Assembly: GCF_014641945.1 (NCBI RefSeq)
Contig: NZ_BMIJ01000004.1
Location: forward strand, 212,691-276,690
DNA length: 64,000 nt
Direction: 5' to 3'
Origin: Marinobacterium zhoushanense
GTDB taxonomy: Bacteria > Pseudomonadota > Gammaproteobacteria > Pseudomonadales > Balneatricaceae
Positions 1-7,994 of the stretch are shown here, piece after piece. Within the stretch, counting starts at the first letter, position 1. The number at the start of each line of letters is the position of its first letter. The notes beneath the pieces are model-generated. The model saw only the letters and a program-made list of their open reading frames with translations, was not told the DNA's origin and made no database searches. The translations under genes were made by a program, and so were the position numbers.

Positions 1-1
1 T

Positions 2-184
2 CTGACCATCAAGTTTCTGCATCGCGGCGGTGTGATCCGCACGACGCTGCTATCGCTGATGGTGCTGGTGCTGATCTATGTCGTCTTCCGCCTGGTGTTC
101 AAGGTCGTGCTGCCCGAGGGGATCGTCCCCGAGCGCGAGATCCTGGCCTACCTGTCCGATCTGTTTAACACGGGAGCGCCCTGA
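2..184 (+). CDS. tctB: TctB-family small permease of a TTT transporter (C-terminal fragment)
   Basis: The reading frame is open from the window edge and ends at a TGA two bases before the next ATG. The visible 60 residues are one strongly hydrophobic helix (LLSLMVLVLIYVVFRLVF) followed by a short polar tail, as at the C-terminus of TctB subunits. The assignment rests mainly on the adjoining TctA gene, because tctB and tctA are normally adjacent and TctB is the small membrane subunit of tripartite tricarboxylate transporters. The 5' end and the expected TctC binding protein lie outside the window. Confidence 0.75.
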   Translation: MTIKFLHRGGVIRTTLLSLMVLVLIYVVFRLVFKVVLPEGIVPEREILAYLSDLFNTGAP

Positions 185-186
185 TC

Positions 187-1686
187 ATGCTTGAGGCTCT
201 GCAATATTTTTCCATGGCCTGGGTCTCGCCCCAGTTGCTGTTCCTGACCGCGCTGGGCACCTTCCTCGGCATCTATGTCGGCGCCATCCCCGGCCTCTCC
301 GTTACCATGGCGGTGTCGATCCTGATCTCGTTCACCTTCGCCTGGGATATCAACAACGCCCTGTGTCTGATGGTCGGCGTCTACATGGGCGGCGTCTACG
401 GCGGTTCGCGCACCGCGATCCTGCTCAACATCCCCGGCGCGCCATCGGCCATCGCCACCGCGCTGGACGGCTTCCCCATGGCGCAGAAGGGCGAGGCGGG
501 GCGCGCCATCGGCCTGTCCACGGTGATGTCGGTGGTCGGCGGCTTTATCGGCATCTTCATCCTCGCCATCGCCGCGCCCCATATCAGCGAGTTCGCGCTG
601 ACCTTCCAGCCCCGCGATTACATGATGCTCGGCATTATGGGGATCATGCTGGTCGGCTCCCTGTCCGGCGAGAGCCTGACCAAGGGTATCTTCGCCGGTG
701 CCTTCGGCATGCTGGTCGGCACCGTGGGCCTGGATCCGCTGACCGCCGAGGAGCGTTTCACCTTCGGCGCGGTCGAGCTGTGGAACGGCATCAATCCGGT
801 GGCGGTGATGATCGGCATGTTCGGCCTGTCCGAAGCGCTGATGCAGCTGCACCACCTGGACAAGGTGGCACTGAAGCAGAAACTGGACCGCATCATTCCG
901 GCCTGGGCCGATGTGCGCAAATACCTGTCGCTGAGCACCCAGTCCTCGGTGCTCGGCACCATCATCGGCGCCCTGCCCGGCACCGGCGGCGATATCGCCG
1001 CACTGATGGCCTATGACCACGCCAAGCGGGTGACCAAGAATCCGAAGGTGCCGTTCGGCAAGGGCGCCAAGGAGGGGCTGATCGCCCCGGAATCGGCCAA
1101 CAACGCCGCCGTCGGCGGGGCCTTTATCCCGATGCTGACGCTGGGTATCCCCGGTGATGCGGTGACCGCGGTGTTCATCGGCGCGCTGTTCATCCACGGC
1201 CTGAACCCGGGCCCGCTGCTGCTCACCGAGCGCCCGGAGATGTTCTGGTTCACCGTCGGCAACCTGACCCTGGCCAACATCTTCGTGCTGATCTTCGGCC
1301 TCACCGGGATCAAGCTGTTCGCCCGCATCGTCGAGTGCCCGAAGGGGATCCTGATCCCGCTGATCTTCCTGCTGTCGATCGTCGGCGCCTACGCGATCAA
1401 CAACTCGGTAGCGGATATCTGGTGGATGCTCGGTTTCGGTGTGCTGGGCTACTTCATGAAGCTGTACGGCTACCAGGTAGGGCCGGTGATCCTCGGGGTG
1501 ATCCTGGCCCGGCTGGTGGATGAGAACTGGCGCCGGGCGATCATCTCCGAGCGCGGCGACCTGGGCGAGTTCTTCAGCCAGCTGTTCTCCAGCCCGCTGT
1601 CGATCGTGCTGTTCTCGATCATCACCCTGGTGTTTGTCAGCCAGACGCCGCTGGTGAAGCTGTTCAAACGCAAATCCAGCAAATAA
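187..1686 (+). CDS. tctA: Tripartite tricarboxylate transporter large permease TctA
   Basis: This 499-residue inner-membrane protein has the usual TctA length and about 12 hydrophobic segments. Two Gly/Pro-rich signatures are visible: GAIPGLSVTMAVSI near residue 33 and GALPGTGGDIAALMAYD near residue 261. These are the internally repeated motifs of the family. Another conserved stretch is ESANNAAVGGAFIPML. TctA is the channel subunit that takes up carboxylates using the membrane ion gradient, with a periplasmic TctC delivering substrate. The ATG lies 2 bp after the tctB stop, so the two genes are co-transcribed. The IclR gene downstream is a plausible local regulator. The substrate cannot be told from sequence. 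Confidence 0.95.
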   Translation: MLEALQYFSMAWVSPQLLFLTALGTFLGIYVGAIPGLSVTMAVSILISFTFAWDINNALCLMVGVYMGGVYGGSRTAILLNIPGAPSAIATALDGFPMAQKGEAGRAIGLSTVMSVVGGFIGIFILAIAAPHISEFALTFQPRDYMMLGIMGIMLVGSLSGESLTKGIFAGAFGMLVGTVGLDPLTAEERFTFGAVELWNGINPVAVMIGMFGLSEALMQLHHLDKVALKQKLDRIIPAWADVRKYLSLSTQSSVLGTIIGALPGTGGDIAALMAYDHAKRVTKNPKVPFGKGAKEGLIAPESANNAAVGGAFIPMLTLGIPGDAVTAVFIGALFIHGLNPGPLLLTERPEMFWFTVGNLTLANIFVLIFGLTGIKLFARIVECPKGILIPLIFLLSIVGAYAINNSVADIWWMLGFGVLGYFMKLYGYQVGPVILGVILARLVDENWRRAIISERGDLGEFFSQLFSSPLSIVLFSIITLVFVSQTPLVKLFKRKSSK

Positions 1687-1694
1687 GGCCTATT

Positions 1695-1720
1695 CCGGCC
1701 AGGAGCACGCTCCTGGCCGG
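1695..1720 (+). terminator. Hairpin after tctA
   Basis: An 11-bp perfect GC-rich stem (CCGGCCAGGAG pairing with CTCCTGGCCGG, loop CACG) begins 8 bp after the tctA stop. Only a weak T-rich stretch follows, so it may end transcription or stabilise the mRNA 3' end. Confidence 0.6.
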
Positions 1721-1785
1721 GACGTCTCTTGCATCCCATTGCTCCGCAACTTGCCCGATCCCGACTTGCGGCACCCAACAAAAGA

Positions 1786-1816
1786 GGTTCAAATATGAAC
1801 CCCGTTCAATATTGAA
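1786..1816. promoter_or_regulatory. Two adjacent palindromes upstream of the IclR gene
   Basis: GGTTCAAATATGAACC (1786-1801) has 6-bp inverted arms, and TTCAATATTGAA (1805-1816) is a perfect palindrome. Both contain the TTCAA/TTGAA-type half site and sit 25-55 bp before the IclR start codon. IclR proteins commonly bind such pairs near their own promoter, so this is a candidate operator. The link is inferred from position. Confidence 0.5.
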
Positions 1817-1840
1817 ACCTGCATATGGATAGAGAAGCCC

Positions 1841-2644
1841 ATGGCCGCCAGCCTGCTACCGCGCGCACTGCATATCATCGAGCTATTGGCTGAGAGTCCC
1901 AGGGGGCTGAGCCTGCAAACCCTGGCCGATAGCGCCAATATGCCGAAAAGCGGTGCCCACCGGATGCTCGGCGAGATGATCGAACTGGGCTATGTGGAAC
2001 AGGGCGCGGATAGCGGCCAGTACCGCCTCACCTATCGCCTGGCCGATACCGGTATTCGATTGCTCGCCAACTGCGGCATGGTCGACAGCGCCCAGCCACT
2101 GCTCGACCAGTTGGCCAAGGAGTGCCAGGAGCTGGTGCGCCTGGCGGTAATCGATCGCGCTCGCCCGGTGTTCATGTTGAAAGCACAGGGCGCCACCGGT
2201 GCCCTGCGTTACGATCCGGAATCGGGTGACGAGGCGCCGCTGTACTGCACCGCCACCGGCTTTGCCTGGCTGGCCCAGTTCAGCGACGATGACGCGATAA
2301 GGCTGATTGCGGCCCAGGGTCCGATAGCGCCTGAACTACACGGTCCGGACTGCCCCAGCAGCTTCAGTGACGTGCTGGAGCAAGTGCAACTGGCGCGCAA
2401 GCGCGGTTATGGCAAGGCAGTTAATATGTCGTCACCGGGCATGTCCGCGATTACCGCCGTGGTCAAAGCGCCATCCAGTGGCACCGCTGTCGCCATACTC
2501 AGCATCGGCGGTCCCAGCGCACGATTGACAGACGAGAGGATGGAGCAATACCTGCCCCTGTTGCAGGCCTGTGCGAAAAAGCTTTCCGCCCTACCGGACC
2601 TTATCGGTTATATCGAGCCGCTGGCACTGAACAGCGCAAGTTGA
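1841..2644 (+). CDS. IclR-family transcriptional regulator
   Basis: The 267-residue protein has the IclR layout. An N-terminal winged helix-turn-helix (about residues 5-65; LQTLADSANMPKSGAHRML is the HTH) precedes a GAF-like effector domain (about 80-250; LYCTATGFAWLAQF, GYGKAVNMSSPGMSAITAVV). IclR regulators bind small organic acids or aromatic metabolites. The gene follows tctBA on the same strand but is separated by a hairpin and paired palindromes, so it probably has its own promoter. It could control the upstream carboxylate transporter or the quinate-type genes downstream; the sequence does not decide. The ATG at 1841 has AGAGAAG upstream. Confidence 0.93.
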   Translation: MAASLLPRALHIIELLAESPRGLSLQTLADSANMPKSGAHRMLGEMIELGYVEQGADSGQYRLTYRLADTGIRLLANCGMVDSAQPLLDQLAKECQELVRLAVIDRARPVFMLKAQGATGALRYDPESGDEAPLYCTATGFAWLAQFSDDDAIRLIAAQGPIAPELHGPDCPSSFSDVLEQVQLARKRGYGKAVNMSSPGMSAITAVVKAPSSGTAVAILSIGGPSARLTDERMEQYLPLLQACAKKLSALPDLIGYIEPLALNSAS

Positions 2645-2669
2645 TCGGTCCCACCAGCCCCCTCCCCCG

Positions 2670-3365
2670 TCATCGAGGTCCGGTCGCGCCCCGCTCTGGG
2701 AACAACGTATCGATTACGCGCTGGTTGGAGTGCTCGATATGCGCTTTCAACAGACTGCAAGCCTCCTCCTCGTCACGTCGGAATGCGGCCTCCATGATCG
2801 CCTCATGCTCATCTCCGGCCGGGGTGGTCTCAGCCAGGCTGATCAGTGACAAGCGACGAAAACGCTCCGACTGATCATACAACGTTGAGATGAATCGCAA
2901 CTGCCATGCTGACGGACATCCAGAGATCAGCGCCATATGGAAGCGTCGATTCTCCCGAATCAGTTCGCCTGCATGCTCGCTGTAGTGCCCCTCCGCATTG
3001 CGCCGAACGGTCAGTTCACGATGTCGTGCACCGGCAATACTGGCCTCCCAATCCAGGTCACCGTGCCTGATTGACTGGCGAAACGCATCGACCTCCAACA
3101 TCTCCCGTAACCGCGCTACATCGACAAACTCATCGACAGACACAGGGGCGGCCCAGTATCCGCGCTGCCCCTTGCGTATGACCAAACCTTCGGCCGCCAA
3201 CCGAGAGAGCGCTTCGCGCACCGGCGCGGCGCTGGAGTTGTACCGGCTGCTGAGCTGTGCAATAGAGAGCTTGCTCGAAGGCTCGATGGAGCCATCGAGA
3301 ATATCGTTGCGGAGCTGGTGATAGGTACTGTTGCTATCGGGCGCGTTCATGCTGCGTAATCTCAT
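2670..3365 (-). CDS. GntR-family regulator, FCD subfamily
   Basis: This 231-residue regulator has an N-terminal GntR winged helix (about residues 12-75, including YNSSAAPVREALSRLAAEGLV) and an all-helical FCD ligand domain (about 90-215, containing ENRRFHMALISG and DEHEAIMEAAF, where metal-binding Asp/His residues normally lie). FCD proteins sense organic acids and sugar acids. It is transcribed divergently from the split QuiC-like genes, and the shared intergenic region holds several inverted repeats, so it is the most likely regulator of that pair. An ATG five codons further in (3350) is an equally possible start. Confidence 0.93.
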   Translation of the reverse strand: MRLRSMNAPDSNSTYHQLRNDILDGSIEPSSKLSIAQLSSRYNSSAAPVREALSRLAAEGLVIRKGQRGYWAAPVSVDEFVDVARLREMLEVDAFRQSIRHGDLDWEASIAGARHRELTVRRNAEGHYSEHAGELIRENRRFHMALISGCPSAWQLRFISTLYDQSERFRRLSLISLAETTPAGDEHEAIMEAAFRRDEEEACSLLKAHIEHSNQRVIDTLFPERGATGPR

Positions 3366-3431
3366 ACAGAATCTGACTGGAAGCCCATCCCTGTGCGACC
3401 TTGCGAAGTTGAGAGCATATCACAGATGCAA

Positions 3432-3509
3432 GTATCGTTATCAGATACAACTAATAGCACCTAATTCAACAAATACTACCTATAAATTTTTATAGGATAT
3501 AAAATATCC
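3432..3509. promoter_or_regulatory. Cluster of inverted repeats between GntR gene and QuiC-like pair
   Basis: Three inverted repeats lie in this AT-rich intergenic DNA: GTATC-N7-GATAC (3432-3448), CCTATAA-ATTT-TTATAGG (3479-3496) and GGATAT-AAA-ATATCC (3495-3509). The last two overlap at TATAGGATAT (3491-3500). The same decamer occurs on the opposite strand upstream of quiC, and a one-mismatch version lies in front of the TRAP genes. These are candidate operators of a GntR/FCD regulator. Confidence 0.5.
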
Positions 3510-3585
3510 CCTAGCTACTATTTTGAAGACTCTCTCACCTATACTGAGGGACGCTTGCCTCACTGTGATATTTAGGGAGCCACCC

Positions 3586-4401
3586 ATGCCTGAACACTAT
3601 TTCGAGCGCTGCAACAGTCTGGATGCACCTGTTTTCGAAGGAGTGGAGTTCGTTGAGATAGCGACTAGGAATCGAGTGGCACTGGAGTCACTGCTTCTCT
3701 CTCTGGGATTCGCCGCGCAGGCAAAGCACCGCAGCAAAGAAGTTACGCTCTATCGGCAAGGCAATATCAATTTGCTGCTGAACTCTACCGAAGGCAGCTT
3801 TGCCGCCAAGTACGCAGCAAGTCATGGAAGCGCAGTCTGTGCGCTGGGCTTACGCACAGCCAACGCCAGTAGCGCCTACCAAAACCTGATTGCTCGCGGC
3901 GCTTGGGAAACCGCCACTTCGGCGGGCGCAATGGAGCTCAATATTCCAGCCATAGAATCGATCGGCGGCTCGCAGATCTACTTGATCGATCGTTATGCCG
4001 ATGGCATCAGCATCTACGATATCGATTTCAAAGCGATTCCGGATGCGCCTGCAGATCCGGGCTTACTGCAAAATCTCCGCGAGCTGAGACTGACAATGGA
4101 GCCGGAGCGACTGGCGCCCTGGCGCGATTTCTTCCGCCAACTGTTTGGATTCCAGGCAGACAGCGCGAACAGCATTGTCATCGATACGCACACTGGTCTG
4201 CGGTTTGAAGCCAACGGTCGTCCCGATCTGCTAGATGAGCGTATCGATACATTGGTGTTCACCGCTGAGGATCTGGAGAAAACGCGGGCACACCTGGTCA
4301 CTCAGGGACTCGAGCTGCGAACGGTCGAGGGGGCGCAAAAGATGTTCGAGGTACTCACCCCATCCGATACCCTTTCGATCCGTATTCTCATCGCCAGTTG
4401 A
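3586..4401 (+). CDS. HPPD-like VOC protein, degenerate paralogue of the QuiC C-terminal domain
   Basis: The 271-residue product aligns along its length with residues 280-600 of the QuiC encoded at 5789-7645. Shared landmarks are HRSKEVTLYRQGNINLLLN and GELNIPA-type motifs. It therefore belongs to the 4-hydroxyphenylpyruvate dioxygenase-like vicinal-oxygen-chelate fold. The metal positions are not kept: the QuiC His429 position is Glu166, the second ligand position is Thr222, and the C-terminal strand with the third ligand (FFEVVQR in QuiC) is missing because the protein ends early. Oxygenase chemistry is therefore unlikely. A TTG at 3523 would add 21 residues, but the ATG at 3586 follows GGGAG and matches the homologous start. 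It is the first gene of a two-gene unit with the TIM-barrel gene, 22 bp downstream. Confidence 0.8.
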   Translation: MPEHYFERCNSLDAPVFEGVEFVEIATRNRVALESLLLSLGFAAQAKHRSKEVTLYRQGNINLLLNSTEGSFAAKYAASHGSAVCALGLRTANASSAYQNLIARGAWETATSAGAMELNIPAIESIGGSQIYLIDRYADGISIYDIDFKAIPDAPADPGLLQNLRELRLTMEPERLAPWRDFFRQLFGFQADSANSIVIDTHTGLRFEANGRPDLLDERIDTLVFTAEDLEKTRAHLVTQGLELRTVEGAQKMFEVLTPSDTLSIRILIAS

Positions 4402-4423
4402 CAGCCGCCAGGAGAGGTTCACC

Positions 4424-5263
4424 ATGACAACGCCCAATTTCGCGATCAGTACATTGAGCCTGACCGGCACGCTGGAGGAGAAACTCGATGCCATTAGCGC
4501 ATCAGGATTCAGCTCGGTCGAGCTTGGCGCGCTAGACCTATCTGGCTCAGCCGATGGTGTTTCCGGTTCGGTCACCAGGCTGAAACAGAGCGGAGTCGGT
4601 ATCTGCGCATTACAGGAGATCAAGGACTTTGGCGGCCACTCAGGCCGCATACTCGCGTATAAAATGGAGCTGGCCAAATCCTATATCCAACTGATGCATA
4701 AGTTGGATTGCAGGCTTTTGATTGTGACCCCAGCCACTTCCGTCCACGTCAAGCACGATATGGACAAGATTGCGTCCGACCTGCGCGCGCTGGCCACACT
4801 GGCCACACCCAAGGGAGTACGTATAGGCTTTAAACCCCTGTCTTGGTCGCCCAGCGTCAACACCTATGCCGCAGCCTGGGAGCTGATCCAACGTGCCGAC
4901 ACGGCGAACCTGGGGCTGGTCATCGACAGTTATCAGCTAATGGCCCAAACCCACAGCCCAGAGCGGCTCGACCATATCCCTGCTTCAGCTATCAGCCTGG
5001 TGCAACTGTCCGACTTTGCCATGACTTCCGTTCCCCTGGTGGAGGACCTGATCGATATCGCCCGGCATCACCGACTCTACCCGGGTGAAGGCAGTCACGG
5101 TGTCGGCGTCTGCGAGCTGGTCAGATACTGCTTGGATAAGGGCTACACCGGTGACTTCGTCTTCGATGTTTACAATGACAAGTATCTGTCTACCTCGCCT
5201 GCCGATTCAATCCAGCATGCCGTACAGGCGAGAGAGTGGTTATTAAATCGGTTGAACGGGTGA
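4424..5263 (+). CDS. Sugar-phosphate-isomerase-like TIM barrel, degenerate paralogue of the QuiC N-terminal domain
   Basis: The 279-residue protein is colinear with residues 1-275 of the neighbouring QuiC and with AsbF-type 3-dehydroshikimate dehydratases (AP endonuclease family 2 fold). Three metal-site positions are changed relative to QuiC: Glu134 is Lys137, His168 is Gln171 and Glu240 is Asp248. Asp168 and Gln194 are retained. With a Lys in the metal site it is unlikely to dehydrate dehydroshikimate. It may have a new role or bind a ligand for regulation. The ATG at 4424 follows CAGGAGAGG. Together with the preceding gene it forms a QuiC split in two, with domain order reversed. Confidence 0.85.
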   Translation: MTTPNFAISTLSLTGTLEEKLDAISASGFSSVELGALDLSGSADGVSGSVTRLKQSGVGICALQEIKDFGGHSGRILAYKMELAKSYIQLMHKLDCRLLIVTPATSVHVKHDMDKIASDLRALATLATPKGVRIGFKPLSWSPSVNTYAAAWELIQRADTANLGLVIDSYQLMAQTHSPERLDHIPASAISLVQLSDFAMTSVPLVEDLIDIARHHRLYPGEGSHGVGVCELVRYCLDKGYTGDFVFDVYNDKYLSTSPADSIQHAVQAREWLLNRLNG

Positions 5264-5279
5264 AGGCTTCATCACCCGA

Positions 5280-5642
5280 CTACGGATACGCTTCACCCGC
5301 CGCGGCCACAAACGCCATCTCCACGAGATAGTCCGGGTTTGCCAGCTCCGCTTTGACACAGGCCCGACTGGGTGCCGTACCGTCCGGGAACCAGTTATCC
5401 CACAGCGCGTTGAGCGCCGCCAGGTTGGTGAAATCGGTCAGGTAGATCGTGACCGACAGGATCCGCGTCCTGTCACTGTCGATGCGTGACAACGATTGTT
5501 CGGCCTGAGCGAAGATCTGCTGAACCTGGCTCTCTATACCCGCCGCAAGATCCGCTTCCGGCACTTCGACGAAGTGGGCGATTCCATTGAATACGGTGAT
5601 GTCGGACCAGCGCTTGGTAGGATTGACTCTATGGATTTTCAT
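5280..5642 (-). CDS. RidA/YjgF family protein (Rid subgroup)
   Basis: At 120 residues it has the full length of a Rid-family trimer subunit. The C-terminal signature is visible as PSRACVKAELANPDYLVEM, which carries the arginine that binds the substrate carboxylate and the glutamate used by 2-imino-acid deaminases. The family hydrolyses reactive enamines and imines, and some members act on other small intermediates. It is on the quiC strand 146 bp downstream, so it is probably transcribed with quiC. Rid proteins often accompany aromatic degradation genes. Its substrate here is unknown. No clear ribosome binding site precedes the ATG. Confidence 0.88.
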   Translation of the reverse strand: MKIHRVNPTKRWSDITVFNGIAHFVEVPEADLAAGIESQVQQIFAQAEQSLSRIDSDRTRILSVTIYLTDFTNLAALNALWDNWFPDGTAPSRACVKAELANPDYLVEMAFVAAAGEAYP

Positions 5643-5788
5643 TCAGTTGAAGCTCTTGAAGGAAAGTGAAAGCCGGCGCCGGGGGACCTTGGCTGGCAGC
5701 TGCGCAGTATAAGCGAAATATCTGACCACAGCTGACCGCGCGCTCATGAGCATCGGCCAATATCTGCGTTCGGCTGACTGAATAGAGA

Positions 5789-7645
5789 TCAAGACTCTTC
5801 CAGTGCGTCCTGCAGTGCGTTTTGACGCGCTTGGGCCGCGAAGCGGATATGCGCATTGGCCTCTCCGTAGCGGTTATAACCGCCTTTGCGCTGAACTACC
5901 TCGAAGAATACGCCATGGGTTTCCACGGTATAGAAGTGGAAGAATTCTCCCCCCTCCTCGTTCCGGTCGTAAAGCACGTTGTACTGTTTCAACTGCTGCA
6001 GCAGCTCCGGAGCCAAGGCAAATTTGGCTTCGATGTCACGGTAGTAGTTATCCGGCACCAAAAGTACGCGATTTGGCACAACACCCGCCACCGCAGTGAA
6101 GATATCCTCGCACTCGAAGGCGATCTGCTGGAACCCAGACCCCTTGGAGCGCTGAATAAAGCGTTGCGGGGAGGTTTGTCGAGCCTCGCTCATATTGATT
6201 GGGATACGCACCCTGCCATTGCGACTCTCCGCCGTGCGGCTGACCACCAGACCGTAGATGTCGGGCAGGTCCTGACTTGGCTCGATGGTGAAGTCGAACA
6301 GCGACTTGTAGAAGAAGGAGGCGGACAGGAAGTCGGTATTGGAGACGGACTGCCCGATATGGTCTATCCGCGCCAGTCCCAAATCGGCGTTCTTTTCTCC
6401 GACAGGTACAAAGTCAATATCGAAGAAACGGAACTTGCCGCTACGCTCGACGAAATAGACCAGACTATCGCCAATCCCCCTCAGCGCCGGGATATTGAGT
6501 TCGCCAGGGCCTGCCTGGTTGGCAAAACGTTGCAGATGGTAGCGATCAGCCCGCTCCAGCATCGACTTGAGATCGCTGGTGGCGAGTGCCAGTGCACACA
6601 CCGACACGCCGTGCAATTGAAAATGTTCGTGCGCCAGACTCTCCGGCTCGCGGTTGAGAATCAGGTTGATATCGCCCTGGCGCATAAGGCTCACATTCTT
6701 GGAGCGATGGCGATGGGTCTCGCGAAATCCAAGGCTCTCGAGCAGCTGGATCAGCTCTTCGCCGCTGTCACCCTCGATAGCAAACTCGACAAACTCCACA
6801 TCGACGATCTCAGGCTCCGGCATGCTTGGCTTCTTGCTGGTCTGCTCCTCAAGCCAGATAAGCGAACGCATGCCATCGACCGCCTTCTCCTTTGGCGACG
6901 ACGAGCGAAACTCATCGTTGAAAATCTCATGCGACAGATAGTCGTCGAACCCCTTATCCTTCAGGCACTGCACAAACGCCACTACCGGCAGGTCGCCCTG
7001 ACCGGGAAAACAGCGGAAATGGCGGCTGTACTGCAATACATCCATCTGCATAATCGGGGCATCGGCAACCTGTACCAGCGCGATCTTGTCCACCGGGATC
7101 TCGTCACGCAGACAGTCCAGCGTATTGCCACGGGCAAACATATGGAAGGTATCTAGGTTGATACCCAGGTTGGGGTGGTCGGCCCGCTTGATAAGATCCC
7201 AAGCGTCTTCATAGTCGGCGATATAACGCCCCCAGGCAAGAGCTTCATACCCGACTCGCAACCCCTCTTTCGCCGCCATCTCGGCGATCTCATGCAGGTC
7301 AGCGGCGCACTGGCTGCGGTCGCTGCTGGCATGAGGCGAGACGTTACTGCACATGAGAAACCGGTTGGTGCCCAGTTCATGCATCAGCTCAAACTTGCGC
7401 TGGATGTACCGGAGCTTCTGACTGCGGTAAGGCTCAGGCATCCCCTCCATATCGCGGAAGGGCTGCAGGGCAATAATCTCGAGCCCCAAATCCTGAGCCA
7501 TACGGCGAACATCGGCTGGCGATCCGTCAAACTGGGTCAAGTCGTTCTCGAAGATCTCTATCCCTTGGAAACCCGCTGCCGCGGCCGCTTCCAGCTTGGC
7601 CGGCAACGAGCCCGACAGAGTAACGGTAGCGAGCGCTGTCTTCAT
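5789..7645 (-). CDS. quiC: Two-domain 3-dehydroshikimate dehydratase (QuiC type)
   Basis: The 618-residue protein is a fusion like QuiC1 of pseudomonads. The N-terminal TIM barrel (about 1-270) makes protocatechuate from 3-dehydroshikimate, and the C-terminal domain (about 280-605) is HPPD-like. The barrel keeps a complete metal site matching AsbF: Glu134 (GYEALAWG), Asp165 and His168 (LDTFH), Gln192 (VQVAD) and Glu240 (SHEIFND). In the HPPD-like half His429 (RIDHIG) and Glu582 (FFEVVQR) are present, but the usual second histidine is Gln507 (GFQQIAF). It links the dehydroquinase and dehydrogenase of this island to the protocatechuate branch. The start follows GGGGAAAA. Confidence 0.94.
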   Translation of the reverse strand: MKTALATVTLSGSLPAKLEAAAAAGFQGIEIFENDLTQFDGSPADVRRMAQDLGLEIIALQPFRDMEGMPEPYRSQKLRYIQRKFELMHELGTNRFLMCSNVSPHASSDRSQCAADLHEIAEMAAKEGLRVGYEALAWGRYIADYEDAWDLIKRADHPNLGINLDTFHMFARGNTLDCLRDEIPVDKIALVQVADAPIMQMDVLQYSRHFRCFPGQGDLPVVAFVQCLKDKGFDDYLSHEIFNDEFRSSSPKEKAVDGMRSLIWLEEQTSKKPSMPEPEIVDVEFVEFAIEGDSGEELIQLLESLGFRETHRHRSKNVSLMRQGDINLILNREPESLAHEHFQLHGVSVCALALATSDLKSMLERADRYHLQRFANQAGPGELNIPALRGIGDSLVYFVERSGKFRFFDIDFVPVGEKNADLGLARIDHIGQSVSNTDFLSASFFYKSLFDFTIEPSQDLPDIYGLVVSRTAESRNGRVRIPINMSEARQTSPQRFIQRSKGSGFQQIAFECEDIFTAVAGVVPNRVLLVPDNYYRDIEAKFALAPELLQQLKQYNVLYDRNEEGGEFFHFYTVETHGVFFEVVQRKGGYNRYGEANAHIRFAAQARQNALQDALEES

Positions 7646-7994
7646 TATTTTTCCCCACTATCCAGCCCCAATGGCTGTACTCAGTATATGTAATGCCAGG
7701 CGCATCCACCTTGGCTTGATGACTCAATTTTATCCATCAATTGCCAAAATATCCTATACTTTTATCGATTGACCGATAAATTCATTTAGATACTATCTAG
7801 TCTTTGATGATAGTCTAGGGTGTGTGCGAATTCTGAATATGTGCATGCAAAAAGCTTATTTCACAGGGAGTGAATAAAGGTTAAGAATAGTCCTCCCCCG
7901 CGTCAGCCGAAGCCTGCCGGTCGTTCGACACCTTTCGTCTTGCAAAACAAACACCCGGCTCCATAATACAGTCCGCTTTTCATGGAGAGATGCA
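7646..7994. promoter_or_regulatory. Divergent regulatory region between quiC and the AEC carrier
   Basis: This 349-bp AT-rich region holds the perfect inverted repeat TTTATCG-N6-CGATAAA (7761-7780) and a second repeat ACTATC-N11-GATAGT (7792-7814). ATATCCTATA (7749-7758) is the reverse complement of the TATAGGATAT element found before the split QuiC-like genes. The positions fit operator sites for one or both GntR/FCD regulators. I see no gene in it. Confidence 0.55.

Noticed and set aside
148..1197. Long minus-strand open frame (349 codons) opposite tctA
   Set aside because: It is rich in His, Gly, Arg and Asp, the typical antisense composition of GC-rich genes, and lies wholly inside a clear TctA gene.
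5822..7156. 444-codon plus-strand frame opposite quiC
   Set aside because: It is the antisense of a well-conserved enzyme, with no ribosome site or recognisable domain.
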